From assembly GCA_026745465.1 (NCBI GenBank), contig JACYXH010000228.1, positions 389,501-453,500 of the forward strand: a stretch of 64,000 nt of DNA, written 5' to 3'. Positions 43,692 to 55,927 of this stretch are shown in pieces (positions within the stretch are counted from its first letter, which is position 1; each line of letters opens with the position of its first letter). The translations under genes and the position numbers were made by a program. Origin of the DNA: Lota lota. Lineage: Eukaryota; Chordata; Actinopteri; Gadiformes; Lotidae. The notes beneath the pieces were generated by a model. The model ran no database searches, was not told the origin of the DNA, and saw only the letters and a program-made list of their open reading frames with translations.

Positions 43692-46107
43692 TGATTGTCA
43701 AGCTTTCACTTTCCTTGTTTTTATTATTTTCATTTCATCGCCAACCGCCTACAAATAAATAAATCGTAATGTTCAATTTCTCTGGAGACAAACTGCAATT
43801 GGAAGGCGGTGGTTTTTTATGTTTTTCATTTAAGCTTTTGGCAAGTAGTGCTATTCACAAGAACCATTACATACCAAAATCCCATCAACATCGCAGAACG
43901 TGTTTGAAAGAGGTGTTCAATGAAGATGTGGAAAACAATAGAGCACACAAAACAGACAAACAGAAAGAGCCAGAGGAAAAGCCAGAAGCTATCGCCCCAA
44001 CAATATTCATCCTGTATCTATGTTAAACTGTCACAGCCGCAACAGGTTTACAAGCCTGCCTAGTTTGGCGCCACTCCATTAAACCAGAAGCCCTCGCGGC
44101 TTACGGAAGTCCTGCGAAGAGAGAACCAAGACGAAGGGAAGCATAAGGAAGCTTTCCCACTTCCCACGTCGAGTAGATGTGCCTCTCAGCAGACATATCG
44201 ACATCATAAAAGGCAGTGAACTGTTACGTAATTACAGATTAACAATAGGCACCTAGTCATTTTAATGAAATAAGCAATTAAGTAATTCATTAATTAACAA
44301 GCTAACCACAGCTCTAGCTATGCGTTGTTAGCTAAATGGGATTAGAGATATCAATGTTTTTATTTCAGGAAGTGAAGGATTTTCAGAATGTAGGAGGTCA
44401 AATGTACTATCAGTCAAAGAGATACCACAGAGTTGGTTTTGAGATGTTTTAACTGTCCCACATTAAACTGAGTGGTTCTATTTGGGTCAATTCCAATCGG
44501 TAATGTGACCAGGAATGAAGAAAAATGCAAGTCATGGCAACTAAGATCTTTGGATCTTATTTGGAAAGAGTTGAGGTCTGCTTTTTGAGAATTAGACATG
44601 AATACATTTGCATTCAGTAGTTACGGTACTTATTACAATGTTAATGTAATGTCACATAATGTATGACATTACCATATGCAATGCTAGGTGACGTTACCTT
44701 GTTCTCATTCATATTCATCGCATAGTGCCTGAGCACAGAGCCTCTACACACAAGACTGGAAAATCAATTACTGGAGAGCAATTTCTCCCAACTTCATTGA
44801 CCCACTTTATTGGAGACATCCTGCATCTCATTAACAAGGCCTTGCTTTGACCGACCAATCCGGCAGAGAGTGTGTGTGTGTGTATGTGTATGTTTGTGTG
44901 TATGTGTGTGTGTTGATCTCTGAGTCTATTCATGCAATGTACTGTACACAGAAATGATAGGTTCATACAAGCATTAAACAATGAGCAGATCAAATAAAAC
45001 ACGCAACTCTGAGAAACACAATTGCAGAGGGCTGTTGTGGGGGTGCAGAACAACTGGTGCACAGATGGAATTATTGGAGCTGCAATCCAAAATTCCTGTC
45101 TATGAAAATGTTGATCCTGCACATTGGGGTGCATGTCGGAATATCCTGTCTCCCATTAGACACAGAAGCACCTTACAAATTCCTTTACTTGTCACGAGTC
45201 AACGAGTGAAAGGACTCCACCAAACTTCTACCATTTCTTTTTTTTCTTCAATCCGAAAAATGTATCCCGCTGATGTCTGCCGTCTGTCTAAAGGGGATTG
45301 GATTTTGTGGAGCCTGTACGACCCTGATGGCCCGCTGGTAAAAATACCGGGGACATGAATAGTTGATGAGCCGTCTCTTCGGAGAGAGGTGTGCCTGTCC
45401 CCAGGACTCCTCTTCCTGTCCCCACCAGTCAGACGTCTTACTGGTACATGACTGGGGTCAGGCTGAAGGGACTGGACAAAGATCAATGACATTTGGGATA
45501 TTATGGGATAGGTTACAGGTCACATCACTGTCACACGCCTATTACACGTTACTACACACACACACACACACACACACACACTATGTATATCGAAAGAAAG
45601 TTTAAGGTTTTAGACCTAGTAAACAAAAAGGAAGTCAAAAAGGAAATTACAAAAAGGAAAACCACGCGATAATATAAAATACTATATATTCTTTCTCAAT
45701 TGGTCAATAAGGAATGGCTGAATCATGGGAAAGATTGTCAGATTGTGTGGGCTCGTTTATCTGTATCTGTATTAAAGAACCAACAATATCAACCCACAAT
45801 GTCACAGCTTTGTCGACAGGAGCCACAGAACCAGGTCGTAACCTAGCAGCCGGGTCTTTGTTTAGCGTGCTGCCGCTCACACAATCTGTCCTTGCGTCAA
45901 CCTACGCTATAAAAGGTATCGAATTGTTTTATTTTCATTGATTGAATGCCCTTGAAGCATCATCTATGTGATGCTATCCCGTGGAGACCAGGACATGTAT
46001 CAATACTCTCATTAAAATGCTTTTAAAGGTATACTTTGAACTGATTTTCATGGTGCGCGTTTTTTGCATTCAAAGTTGCAGCCAAACACAGCATGGGTCT
46101 ATGTGTG

Positions 46108-46213
46108 TGAGAGAGCGAGAGAGACAGAGACAGAGAGAAAGACAGAGAGACAGAGAGAAAGACAGAGAGACAGAGAGAAAGAGAGAGAGACAGAGAGAAA
46201 GAGAGAGAGAGAG
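46108..46213. repeat. GA-rich microsatellite with AAAGACAGAG units
   Basis: GAGA tract containing a tandemly repeated unit of 16-18 bases (AGACAGAGAGACAGAGAGA type). Confidence 0.9.
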
Positions 46214-46372
46214 CATGATTTAATCTCAGTGGAAACTCCTGGTATGAAGGACCTCATAAATAGAGAGTAAAAAGACAAGACAGCAGTATAAATCTAGACA
46301 CACACACAGTATTTGAAACCACTTTCATTTCCATTCGTCCACCTCCACCTCACAAAAAAACCCACTTGTGAT

Positions 46373-47216
46373 TAGGGATGGGGATCGTTCCTTGATACCA
46401 TTTTAATGACCCGAGTCTTTATCAGTACCACTATCGTTACTTTTCTATTATTTGGTGGAAAGGCGAGACGACAATAAATCTTAACAGAAGTGGTATTTAT
46501 TTTATTGTTTAACTGTGAGTCTGTTTGATTTCTTTTTTTTATATTTTGTTTTGTTTAAGTGTTGGCTAATGTTTATTATTTCTAAAGGAGTCATTTACAG
46601 TCTTGTACAGGCTATTTTATTCATGGTAAATGTAGTGGGCCTAATTATTAATTAATTTACTTAATATTTCAATCTCCCCTCTCTGTCCCACAATAGTCAT
46701 CTCTCATTTAAAAGAGATTAGAGTATTTGAGGAAATATTGGAGGAATATAAGTATTATGGCATCCAATCCAAAGCTGACATTGGGTTCCCCGCCTTACAA
46801 GAAATTAACTTAATAAACGGCATTTCGCTTCCTGCTTATCTTTGGCTTTACTGTAATGTAGCCACGCCTTTGACTGCGTTGCACGTTCAGCCAGCCTATC
46901 ACGCAACTAATTGACCAAATGAGAAATGAGGCGAACAAGGGCATGGGCCAATTAAATTCTTCTTCGTTTAGTTGAACGGCGATTGGCAGGCAGTTCACCT
47001 GAATTAGATATCTTTATTAGGCAATCGATGTATATGTCTGTGCACCAGTGATTTGATTTAAAATGACATGACTCGTCTCGCCGAGATATAACGTTACGTG
47101 ACAGGACCCGCTAGACTCGACAGCGGTATGGATAAGGCTCGGACCTTATTGATTTTCAGGTTTTGAGAAATTTGGAACCGGGTCCTTATAGAACCGGGTC
47201 TGGATCCCCATCCCTA
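46373..47216. mobile_element. Non-autonomous hAT-like element, 844 bases
   Basis: The ends are inverted repeats TAGGGATGGGGATC at 46373 and GATCCCCATCCCTA up to 47216. The flanking octamers CTTGTGAT (46365-46372) and CTAGTGAC (47217-47224) match at 6 of 8 bases, as for an old hAT target duplication. The interior is AT-rich, with ACCCGAGTC and GGACCCG-type GC patches near the ends. There is no transposase frame. Confidence 0.75.
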
Positions 47217-48167
47217 CTAGTGACATGCTAGGATTACAAAGAAAGTCTGGCTAAATTGATTCTACCATGAAGCACCTATCAGCATAATGCTACCACCACT
47301 TCCTCCAACCTTTGTTCTTTCCAAGAATGGCTGATTGGTCAATGATAGGGGTGCTAATCTCCCCCCCCCCCCCTCCTCCATCATTAACACCAACACCAAC
47401 GAATCACACGCTGAGTTGCCCGACAATCGATAGCTGTCTCCCCCCACCCCCACCATCATCTCCCGAGACGTTTCCGTAGAATCGAGAATGAATCCCAAAA
47501 TATTTCTCTCTCGTAGCGCCCTTCTAATTGGCCTTTGAACCCTCCCCTTCATAGGAATTGATGAGCTGGGACTTCAATCGCATCGTGGTCCCTGACACTC
47601 TGGAGGGAGACGAGGCCTTCTGTTTGGAATGTGTTTGCGCGGACGCTAAGCGGGATAAATATTTATTACTATTTGACCTCTAACCCCTGTCACTAGAAAT
47701 CCATGAATGGGAACTGTGACACGTCATAGTCCAACGCTCACACACACAGCAAGGGGAATATCACTATTTTATTATATACTCTATAGGCCTGTTCTTAGGA
47801 TTTAGCGTATAGGAAAATGCTTCTAATATAAATTGCCTACCCTAGTTTGAAACCCTGATATGGGGAAACTAAAAACAGTGAAGAGGAGTAATGGCCCTGC
47901 GTTATGCTGCGTTTATCTCTCTTAGTTCCCTGATCTATTTCTCTCTCTGACTTCAGTGCTGCGCCAGCGCGGATGTTGTGAGCAGCATTTTGCTCGATTA
48001 GCATTTTGCCTCGGCCATCAAATTGTTTGTCTGTCACGGAATCCCGGGTGAAATTTGTGCGGCTCCCACCCACACGGTTGACAAGAACACCGTGATATAG
48101 TGTGTAATGTGTGTGTGTGTGTGTGGCTGTGTGCTCGTGCTGAAAGCTGTTTGCTTGTGTGTACACG

Positions 48168-48214
<47 letters not shown>
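48168..48214. repeat. (CA)n microsatellite
   Basis: About 23 CA units. A TG tract lies about 50 bases upstream (48108-48124), giving an inverted TG/CA arrangement. Confidence 0.95.
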
Positions 48215-48218
<4 letters not shown>

Positions 48219-48489
48219 TTGTGTCTCCTTTCTTTGTGTTAATAAGGCAGTAAAGAAAGAAAAGAAAAATAAATACAAAAAACGTTTGCTTTGGTTTTCT
48301 TATTAACCTGAAACCAAAGCCTTTGTCTGGCTTGAGTATCTGCACAACTCATAGTGGCTGGGAAAATAATGATATACGAGTAGGCAGACTGCATGAACCC
48401 AGATAAAACCAAAGCCAGCAGGGTGAGCTAGCCATTTTCCACCTCAGTCCACTCATATTTCATATCTTTCTATCCTTTTATGTATTTAG

Positions 48490-49255
48490 TGTCTAGTCCC
48501 CCCTCCTTCTTATTCCCTAGTCTCTCTCTAGTTCCCTTTTTCCTTGTTCCTATTCCCTAGTTCTTACTTCCCAGTCCCAAATCCCTAGCCCCTAATCCTG
48601 AGTCCCTACCTTTTCCCTAGTCTCTAGTATCAAGTCCATAGCCTCAAGTCCCTAGTCCCTAGTCTCTAGCCTTAATTTCCTAGTCTCTAGGCTTTGGTCC
48701 CTAGTCTTTAGCCTCTAGTCCTTAGCCCCTAGTCCATTGTCTCTAGTCCATAGCCTCTAGTCCTTAGCCCCTAGTCCTTAGTCTTTAGCCTCTAGTCCCT
48801 AGCCGCTAGTCCTTAGCCCCTAGTATTTAGCCTCTAGTCCCTAGCCTCTAGTCTAGAACCCCTAGTCCCTACACCATAGTCTCTGGTCCCTAGCCTCTAG
48901 TCCTTAGCCCCTAGTGCCTAGCCTCTAGTCCCTAGCCGCTAGTCCTTAGCCCCTAGTCCCTAGCCTCTAGCCTCTAGTCCTTAGCCCCTAGTCCCTAGCC
49001 TCTAACCTCTAGTCCCTAGCCGCTAGTCCTTAGCCCCTAGTATTTAGCCTCTAGTCCCTAGCCTCTAGTCTAGAACCCCTAGTCCCTACACCATAGTCTC
49101 TGGTCCCTAGCCTCTAGTCCTTAGCCTCTAGTGCCTAGTCTCTAGCCTCTAGTCCCTAGCCGCTAGTCCTTAGCCCCTAGTGCCTAGCCTCTAGCCTCTA
49201 GTCCTTAGCCCCTAGTCCGTAGCCTCTAGCCTCTAGCCTCTAACCTCTAGTCAGT
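48490..49255. repeat. CTAG-rich minisatellite with higher-order units
   Basis: About 760 bases built from 6-7-base modules (CCCTAGT, CCTCTAG, CTTAGCC). GCCGCTAGTCCTTAGCCCCT recurs at about 48802, 48935, 49019 and 49159, and a block of over 100 bases around the first copy is repeated about 217 bases later. Homogeneity rises from left to right. It is not telomeric, as the unit is CCCTAG-like rather than CCCTAA. Confidence 0.85.
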
Positions 49256-49517
49256 AATACAGTAATAAGGACCGCAGTCGTCTGTATCTGATGGACCTGT
49301 CCCTCCCTCCCGCCCCCTGGGGCTTTGATATGTTAAATATGTTCCCTGCCCAGCCGGCCCCCCTGACCCCCCAAACATGCGTCACTCCTAATCTCCATGC
49401 CACCATATTTGCTTTGTGAAAAGCAGGCAAACACTCGAGCCCAGGCTTCCAAATGAGAGGTCGCACTGTTTGAACATCTGTTTGTCTGTCAGTCGGCCAA
49501 CACGCCCGTCAAAAGAG

Positions 49518-49551
<34 letters not shown>

Positions 49552-49585
49552 TAAACACACACCCCCACACAGACACACACACCCC
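49518..49585. repeat. (CA)n microsatellite
   Basis: CA-rich tract with AGATAAACAC and C5 interruptions. Confidence 0.85.
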
Positions 49586-49920
49586 TCCCACCAGCACCTC
49601 CACCACACACTGGAGCACGTCGCGTGATTGGATTAGACCTATGATGAAGAGGAGATGCAGCATGAGGGGGCGGAGCTCCACAGCTGGTGGATGCGTGTCA
49701 GTAAACACACGCCAGGGCAGACGCAGGCGACGCAATCCCGGAGACGGAACGCCCCTCACCGCCGGCTGATATGGACCAGTGACCCCCCCGGGGATACAGC
49801 CCCACCCCCGCCCCACCCACTTACTTACACAGCTCATTCGATCGTTGATCTACAATGAAGGCATGTCAAACACTCAGAACATTGACGGAGCAGACAACAG
49901 TCGAGCCCACCCCCTCCCAC

Positions 49921-49929
49921 CCCCCCCCC

Positions 49930-49960
<31 letters not shown>

Positions 49961-49966
49961 ACACAC
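49921..49966. repeat. Poly-C (26) fused to (AC)n
   Basis: C26 runs directly into about 10 AC units, the same architecture as 7426-7549. Confidence 0.9.
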
Positions 49967-50349
49967 CACATTTGTCTTTTTAGTTGAGTTTGTTCGAGGC
50001 AGTCTCCTTGAGGCCGTATTTCACAGACTGGTAGTACGCTACACTGAGCATAACCTCTGACCCCTGTGTCAAACGCAGTCTAATAAAACCAGGCCTCGGA
50101 ATAGAGATGTACTTTAATCGCTCCCATTTTACACACCAAAAAAACACCGCCTCAACAACAAATGCCATGCTATTCCTGTTGTAATTGCTATGCTCACCCT
50201 GTGCTAATTATTCCATCAGTGGCAGGAGCACAACAGACAGTGAGGGCTAACAACAAACTTTTGAAGTTGTGGTAGAATCCCACAAGGGAAAAATATTTGC
50301 TAGCGGATTATATTTCTTAATGTTATCAGTTCTTCTCAGTAATGCTCGT

Positions 50350-50395
<46 letters not shown>

Positions 50396-50408
50396 GTGTG
50401 CACGCATG

Positions 50409-50460
<52 letters not shown>
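50350..50460. repeat. (CA)n microsatellite split by a CGCGTGTGCACGC core
   Basis: Two CA runs of about 22 and 25 units flank a palindrome-like alternating core (about 50393-50406). The whole is a long alternating purine-pyrimidine tract with Z-DNA potential. Confidence 0.95.
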
Positions 50461-50463
<3 letters not shown>

Positions 50464-52147
50464 GAATCACTTCAAATGTGAATTCCTTTTTTTCCTTCAA
50501 CACTAGTACTTTTCCTTCATATATATAATATATGATCATACATCTTGGGGTCCGACCCCACGTTTTTGGGAGCCCTGCTTTTGTCTGGCGCCGGTACAGT
50601 CCAGCGTCTCTGCCCCGGCCCAGCTGAGGCGATGCAGCACCACTCTGGGCTGATTGGAGAGCAGTTCTCGCACGGGACTGAAGGGGTCTTGATATTAGAG
50701 CTGAAACAGGATCAGCACCATCAGCGCCCACCTCAGCACCGCCATCAGCCCGGACCCATTCGGAGCTCCTTGAGGTGGACTTGGTAATCAGCCGAGTGCG
50801 ATTTGCATTTTATTTTAAATAGGCGAATGAGCAGCATCCTTTTTAGAGCTGTTTGTATCACTATCTTGTGTTGTGGATTTGATTTATCTTTTGTTTTTCT
50901 TTTGTTTCAAGTAAATCTGATTAAAAAAAAGCTTTAAATTATTTTTATTTACCTTTCAAAAGATGTCTCCAACAGTGAGATTTTCTTTTTTTCATAATTA
51001 ATGTTTCTTTTGTTGTCTATTGGTGAATTATTAATAAATTCGATTAAATAATGATTCACTCTGTGAAAGGGCAGTTTTCCATCCGCTAGCAGAGCCCAAA
51101 TTTCCTGCGTGATACAACACAAATCTATTAATTGATTATTCAATTAATCACTCCAGTGGCAGAAAATCTGTCCTATCTCATTATTTTAAAAGCTTCAGAG
51201 TGGAACACTCCTCACTAAACAGATTCGTTTAGCTAAAAGACTCATCTTGGACGTTTCTTCCCCCGTCTTTACGTAGCGATTGACGCTGTAGACCCAAGGG
51301 TTTCAAAATTGTAGCCAAAACTCAGTTCACGTGCTGCATGCAGTTAGAGAAGTCAGTTGGAACTCGTTCCTCTGGGAGTTTAAGCCAAACACAGTCTGAG
51401 TTGCTGACAGCCATCTTTACCGTTCGCCAGACATTGGCTTCCTTGACCCTCTGACGGCTCTGGGTGGAGTAAGGCGAAGCCCTTATCTGCTCTGCTGAGT
51501 GTTGCAGAATGCAGCCCACATGTCGCTATATAACCCACCGCCGGTTGTTTATCAGGGGGTCGATGCCGTCTTGCGACCAGCAGCAGGAATACCAATTACA
51601 CAGGAATACAATGGCGAATAAACACAATAGCAGGGTTTATTCAGTTTTCCTTTCAGGTATCCTTCAATAGTGTTTGTGTAACCATGCAGTGGATCTCTAA
51701 ACGAGATCGGGAGCAGTGACTAATGGAAACTCTGATAACGTCGACCCGCTTCTCGTTGTGTTTGTTGGTCCTGTGAAGGTTTTTGGGTGTTGTAATAACT
51801 GAGCGTACGTGTCAGACAACAGGATTGCATGGCACTGTTGAGCAGCAGGGACAGGGAGAGAGTGGCTGAGGGAGGGAGAGGGAAAGGGTGAGATGGGAGA
51901 GTAAATCATAAATGTCCTTCATATGCAAGTTATCTGTGCCACTTCAAATGTTTTATTATAGAAATAAGCATCCCTGTCACATTCCCCACTCCACTAAAGT
52001 GGAGCAGATACACAGGCACACACACACACACACACACGTAAACACAAACACGCACATCTGCGTGCACACACACACACACATCTGTTACCATGTCAACCCC
52101 TGAGGTCTGGCCTCAATACTGGCCCAAAAATCTCAGAATTGCTATCG

Positions 52148-52190
52148 AGTCATTTAGACGCTTTTATCCTAAATGACCTACAGTGAGTGC
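52148..52190 (-). mobile_element. SINE tail remnant bordering the 45-base minisatellite
   Basis: CATTTAGACGCTTTTATCCT then AAATGACCTACAGTGAGTGC is the reversed 3' tail of the fish SINE, followed directly by the first minisatellite unit. The unit itself (GTGAGTGCAGAGACAGGTCA and onward) looks like the SINE body next to the tail. Confidence 0.55.
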
Positions 52191-54322
52191 AGAGACAGGT
52201 CGTTAAGGAGCAGGTAGGGGTTAGACAGTACAGAGACAGGTCATTAAGGAGCAGGTAGGGGTTAGACAGTACAGAGACAGGTCATTAAGGAGCAGGTAGG
52301 GGTTAGACAGGTCATTAAGGAGAAGGTAGGGGTTAGACAGTGAGTGCAGAGACAGGTCATTAAGGAGCAGGTAGGGGTTAGACAGTGAGTACAGAGACAG
52401 GTCATTAAGGAGCAGGTAGGGGTTAGACAGTGAGTGCAGAGACAGGTCGTTAAGGAGCAGGTAGGGGTCAGACAGTGAGTGCAGAGACAGGTCATTAAGG
52501 AGCAGGTAGGGGTTAGACAGTGAGTGCAGAGACAGGTCATTAAGGAGCAGGTAGGGGTTAGACAGTGAGTGCAGAGACAGGTCGTTAAGGAGCAGGTAGG
52601 GGTTAGACAGTGAGTGCAGAGACAGGTCATTAAGGAGCACGTAGGGGTTAGACAGTGAGTGCAGAGACAGGTCATTAAGGAGAAGGTAGGGGTTAGACAG
52701 TGAGTACAGAGACAGGTCATTAAGAAGCTGGTAGGGGTTAGACAGTGAGTACAGAGACAGGTCATTAAGGAACAGGTAGGGGTTAGACAGTGAGTGCAGA
52801 GACAGGTCATTAAGGAGCAGGTAGGGGTTAGACAGTGAGTGCAGAGACAGGTCATTAAGGAGCAGGTAGGGGTTAGACAGTGAGTGCAGAGACAGGTCAC
52901 TAAGGAGCAGGTAGGGGTTAGACAGTGAGTACAGAGACAGGTCATTAAGGAGAAGGTATGGGTTAGACAGTGAGTGCAGAGACAGGTCATTAAGGAGCAG
53001 ATAGGGGTTAGACAGTGCAGAGACAGGTCATTAAGGAGCAGGTAGGGGTTAGACAGTGAGTGCAGAGACAGGTCATTAAGGAGCAGGTAGGGGTTAGACA
53101 GTGAGTGCAGAGACAGGTCATTAAGGAGCAGGTAGGGTTTAGACAGTGAGTACAGAGACCGGTCATTAAGGAGAAGGTAGGGGTTAGACAGTGAGTACAG
53201 AGACAGGTCATTAAGGAGAAGGTAGGGGTTAGACAGTGAGTACAGAGACAGGTCATTAAGAAGCTGGTAGGGGTTAGACAGTGAGTACAGAGACGGGTCA
53301 TTAAGGAACAGGTAGGGGTTAGACAGTGAGTGCAGAGACAGGTCATTAAGGAGCAGGTAGGGGTTAGACAGTGAGTGCAGAGACGGGTCATTAAGGAGCA
53401 GGTAGGGGTTAGACAGTGAGTGCAGAGACGGGTCATTAAGGAGCAGGTAGGGGTTAGACAGTGAGTACAGAGACAGGTCATTAAGGAGCAGGTAGGGGTT
53501 AGACAGTGAGTGCAGAGACAGGTCATTAAGGAGCAGGTAGGGGTTAGACAGTGAGTGCAGAGACAGGTCATTAAGGAGCTGGTAGGGGTTAGACAGTGAG
53601 TGCAGAGACAGGTCATTAAGGAGCAGGTAGGGGTTAGACAGTGAGTGCAGAGACAGGTCATTAAGGAGCAGGTAGGGGTTAGACAGTGAGTACAGAGACA
53701 GGTCATTAAGGAGCAGGTAGGGGTTAGACAGTGAGTACAGAGACAGGTCATTAAGGAGCAGGTAGGGGTTAGAGAGTGAGTGCAGAGACAGGTCATTAAG
53801 GAGCAGGTAGGGGTTAGACAGTGAGTACAGAGACAGGTCATTAAGGAGCAGGTAGGGGCTAGACAGTGAGTACAGAGACAGGTCATTAAGGAGCAGGTAG
53901 GGGTTAGACAGTGCAGAGACAGGTCATTAAGGAGCAGGTAGGGGTTAGACAGTGAGTGCAGAGACAGGTCATTAAGGAGCAGGTAGGGGTTAGACAGTGA
54001 GTACAGAGACAGGTCATTAAGGAGCTGGTAGGGGTTAGACAGTGAGTGCAGAGACAGGTCATTAAGGAGCAGGTAGGGGTTAGACAGTGAGTACAGAGAC
54101 AGGTCATTAAAGAGCAGGCAGGGGTTAGACAGTGAGTGCAGAGACAGGTCATCAAGGAGCAGGTAGGGGTTAGACAGTGCAGAGACAGGTCATTAAGGAG
54201 CAGGTAGGGGTTAGACAGTGAGTACAGAGACAGGTCATTAATGAACAGGTAGGGGTTAGACAGTGAGTACAGAGACAGGTCATTAAGGAGCAGGTAGGGG
54301 TTAGACAGTGAGTACAGAGACA
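52190..54322. repeat. 45-base minisatellite, about 47 copies
   Basis: The unit contains GACAGTGAGTGCAGAGACAG, GTCATTAAGGAGCAGG and TAGGGGTTA. Most copies are 45 bases. A few (near 52226, 52271, 53011, 53911 and 54177) lack GAGT and are 41 bases, and one near 52310 is shorter. Variants include GTACAG for GTGCAG, GAAGG for GCAGG, and CGTTAAG for CATTAAG. Because 45 is a multiple of 3 and the unit lacks stops in some minus frames, long spurious reading frames arise. Confidence 0.97.
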
Positions 54323-55834
54323 CGGGGGGCCTCTCAAAGGCCCTCGTGTCTTTAAGTACTCTTCAACTGCGCTGTTACTTTGACACTCTTGGCTCCTCTG
54401 AAACCTGTCCAAATGCCAGCTGAGCAACAGACCGCTGCTCAAACTCACAGGAACATTTCTGGATGTTTCTGGATGTTTCTGGATGATTTTAATGGTTTAA
54501 CTTGGCAGATTCCCTCCTAGGTGATGTTCCATCTAGAGTACTTGGATCCACTGCTGCGAATTCACCAAATAAAAATAAAAACCCTTGCCAAAATAAAATT
54601 GGGGATGCAACCGTTTTAAGAAAATATGCGCCAAAATTATGGAACACCAACTGTTAGAGCAGAATGTTAGAGAAGCAGAATATATTAAGCCTCTCTTTGA
54701 AAATACATCTTTTTACTTTGGCTTTTACCTCCAACTAACCATTAATGGCTCAGTTTTTATTCCATTTTATGATTTCCTTTGGTCTGATGTTATTTTTTCT
54801 ACTGATCTCAAACCCTTATTGATGGATATTGTTCTCCTTTTTTACTTATACACTAATTATATTTGTCATGGGCATGGCTAACTGTTAATTTAAAATACCT
54901 CTAATGTTTTTACCTGTCTGCATTTTAATCTGATGTATCATATGCATTTTTCTGTATGAAACGGCCTAGAAAGAAATGATTGCCTTTATTATTATTATAT
55001 ACTGACTTGACCAAGGAGTATTGTTGGATTTAAGGCATGTTCACATGCATGTCTGAAGTTTACAGACTTTTTATATTATGTACATGCTTTTTTTTTCTGA
55101 TGACAGAACACTTGAAATTGTCACGACACCATGTTTTAAAAATGGTGTTCCCGGACTTCAAATCATGAATACATGCATTCAAATTGCAGGACAGTTTTAA
55201 TATCGCCAGCATATTCAGAGCTTAATATTTTTGCATAGATAATGACGATAATGATTAGTATAAATCATATAGAAGGAAGACCTTAAAATGAATCATTAAA
55301 AAAGCAATAAAGGCTTTTAATATTCAATACAGGCATTGCAACTGCATTCAGTAAACTTGGTTAGATGTGTTCTGCAAAAACAGAAAGACTTAATAACCAT
55401 TAATGAAAATAAATAGTTTCATTGCCCACAGAAGCCATTAAGGGAAGGCATTTAATTTCAGTCCCTTCCTGTTGCATAAAGAAATGAGCAGGTTTATTAT
55501 TTTGCAAGCCAGCTGGGTACACATGCAGAGGAACAGAGACTACCGCGTAAGGGCCTCTGTCTTTCTTCAGTCTAACGCAAATCTTCCCCTGCATTCTAAC
55601 TGATGACTAGGATAGGGGTGGTGGAGAAATGTACAGCAGCAGTACTAAAGTAGCGGTCTGGTAGAGTGGTCTCACCCCACAAGCAGGTGTTTTTAAAGTG
55701 TTGTTTGTGAGTTTAAAGTGTGTTTTCTTTTACAGGGACCCTAGAGTCGGCTGTTCAGCCTTTCAATTCACAACTTAGAATAATGTGAAAAAACGTTAAT
55801 GGGAAGACATCGCTACAATGACACCTGGGTACCC

Positions 55835-55839
<5 letters not shown>

Positions 55840-55926
<87 letters not shown>
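55840..55926. repeat. (TG)n microsatellite
   Basis: About 43 pure TG units. Confidence 0.95.

Positions 55927-55927
<1 letters not shown>

Noticed and set aside
48490-49255. Interstitial telomere sequence
   Set aside because: The modules are CCCTAG/CCTCTAG, not CCCTAA, and the spacing is irregular.
52190-54322. CRISPR-like array
   Set aside because: The units are contiguous with no variable spacers, and the genome is eukaryotic.
52262-54323. Long minus-strand frames with MTCLCTHCLTPTCSL-type repeats
   Set aside because: These are translations of a 45-base non-coding minisatellite. The frames end where 41-base units occur, and no splice or start context supports a gene.
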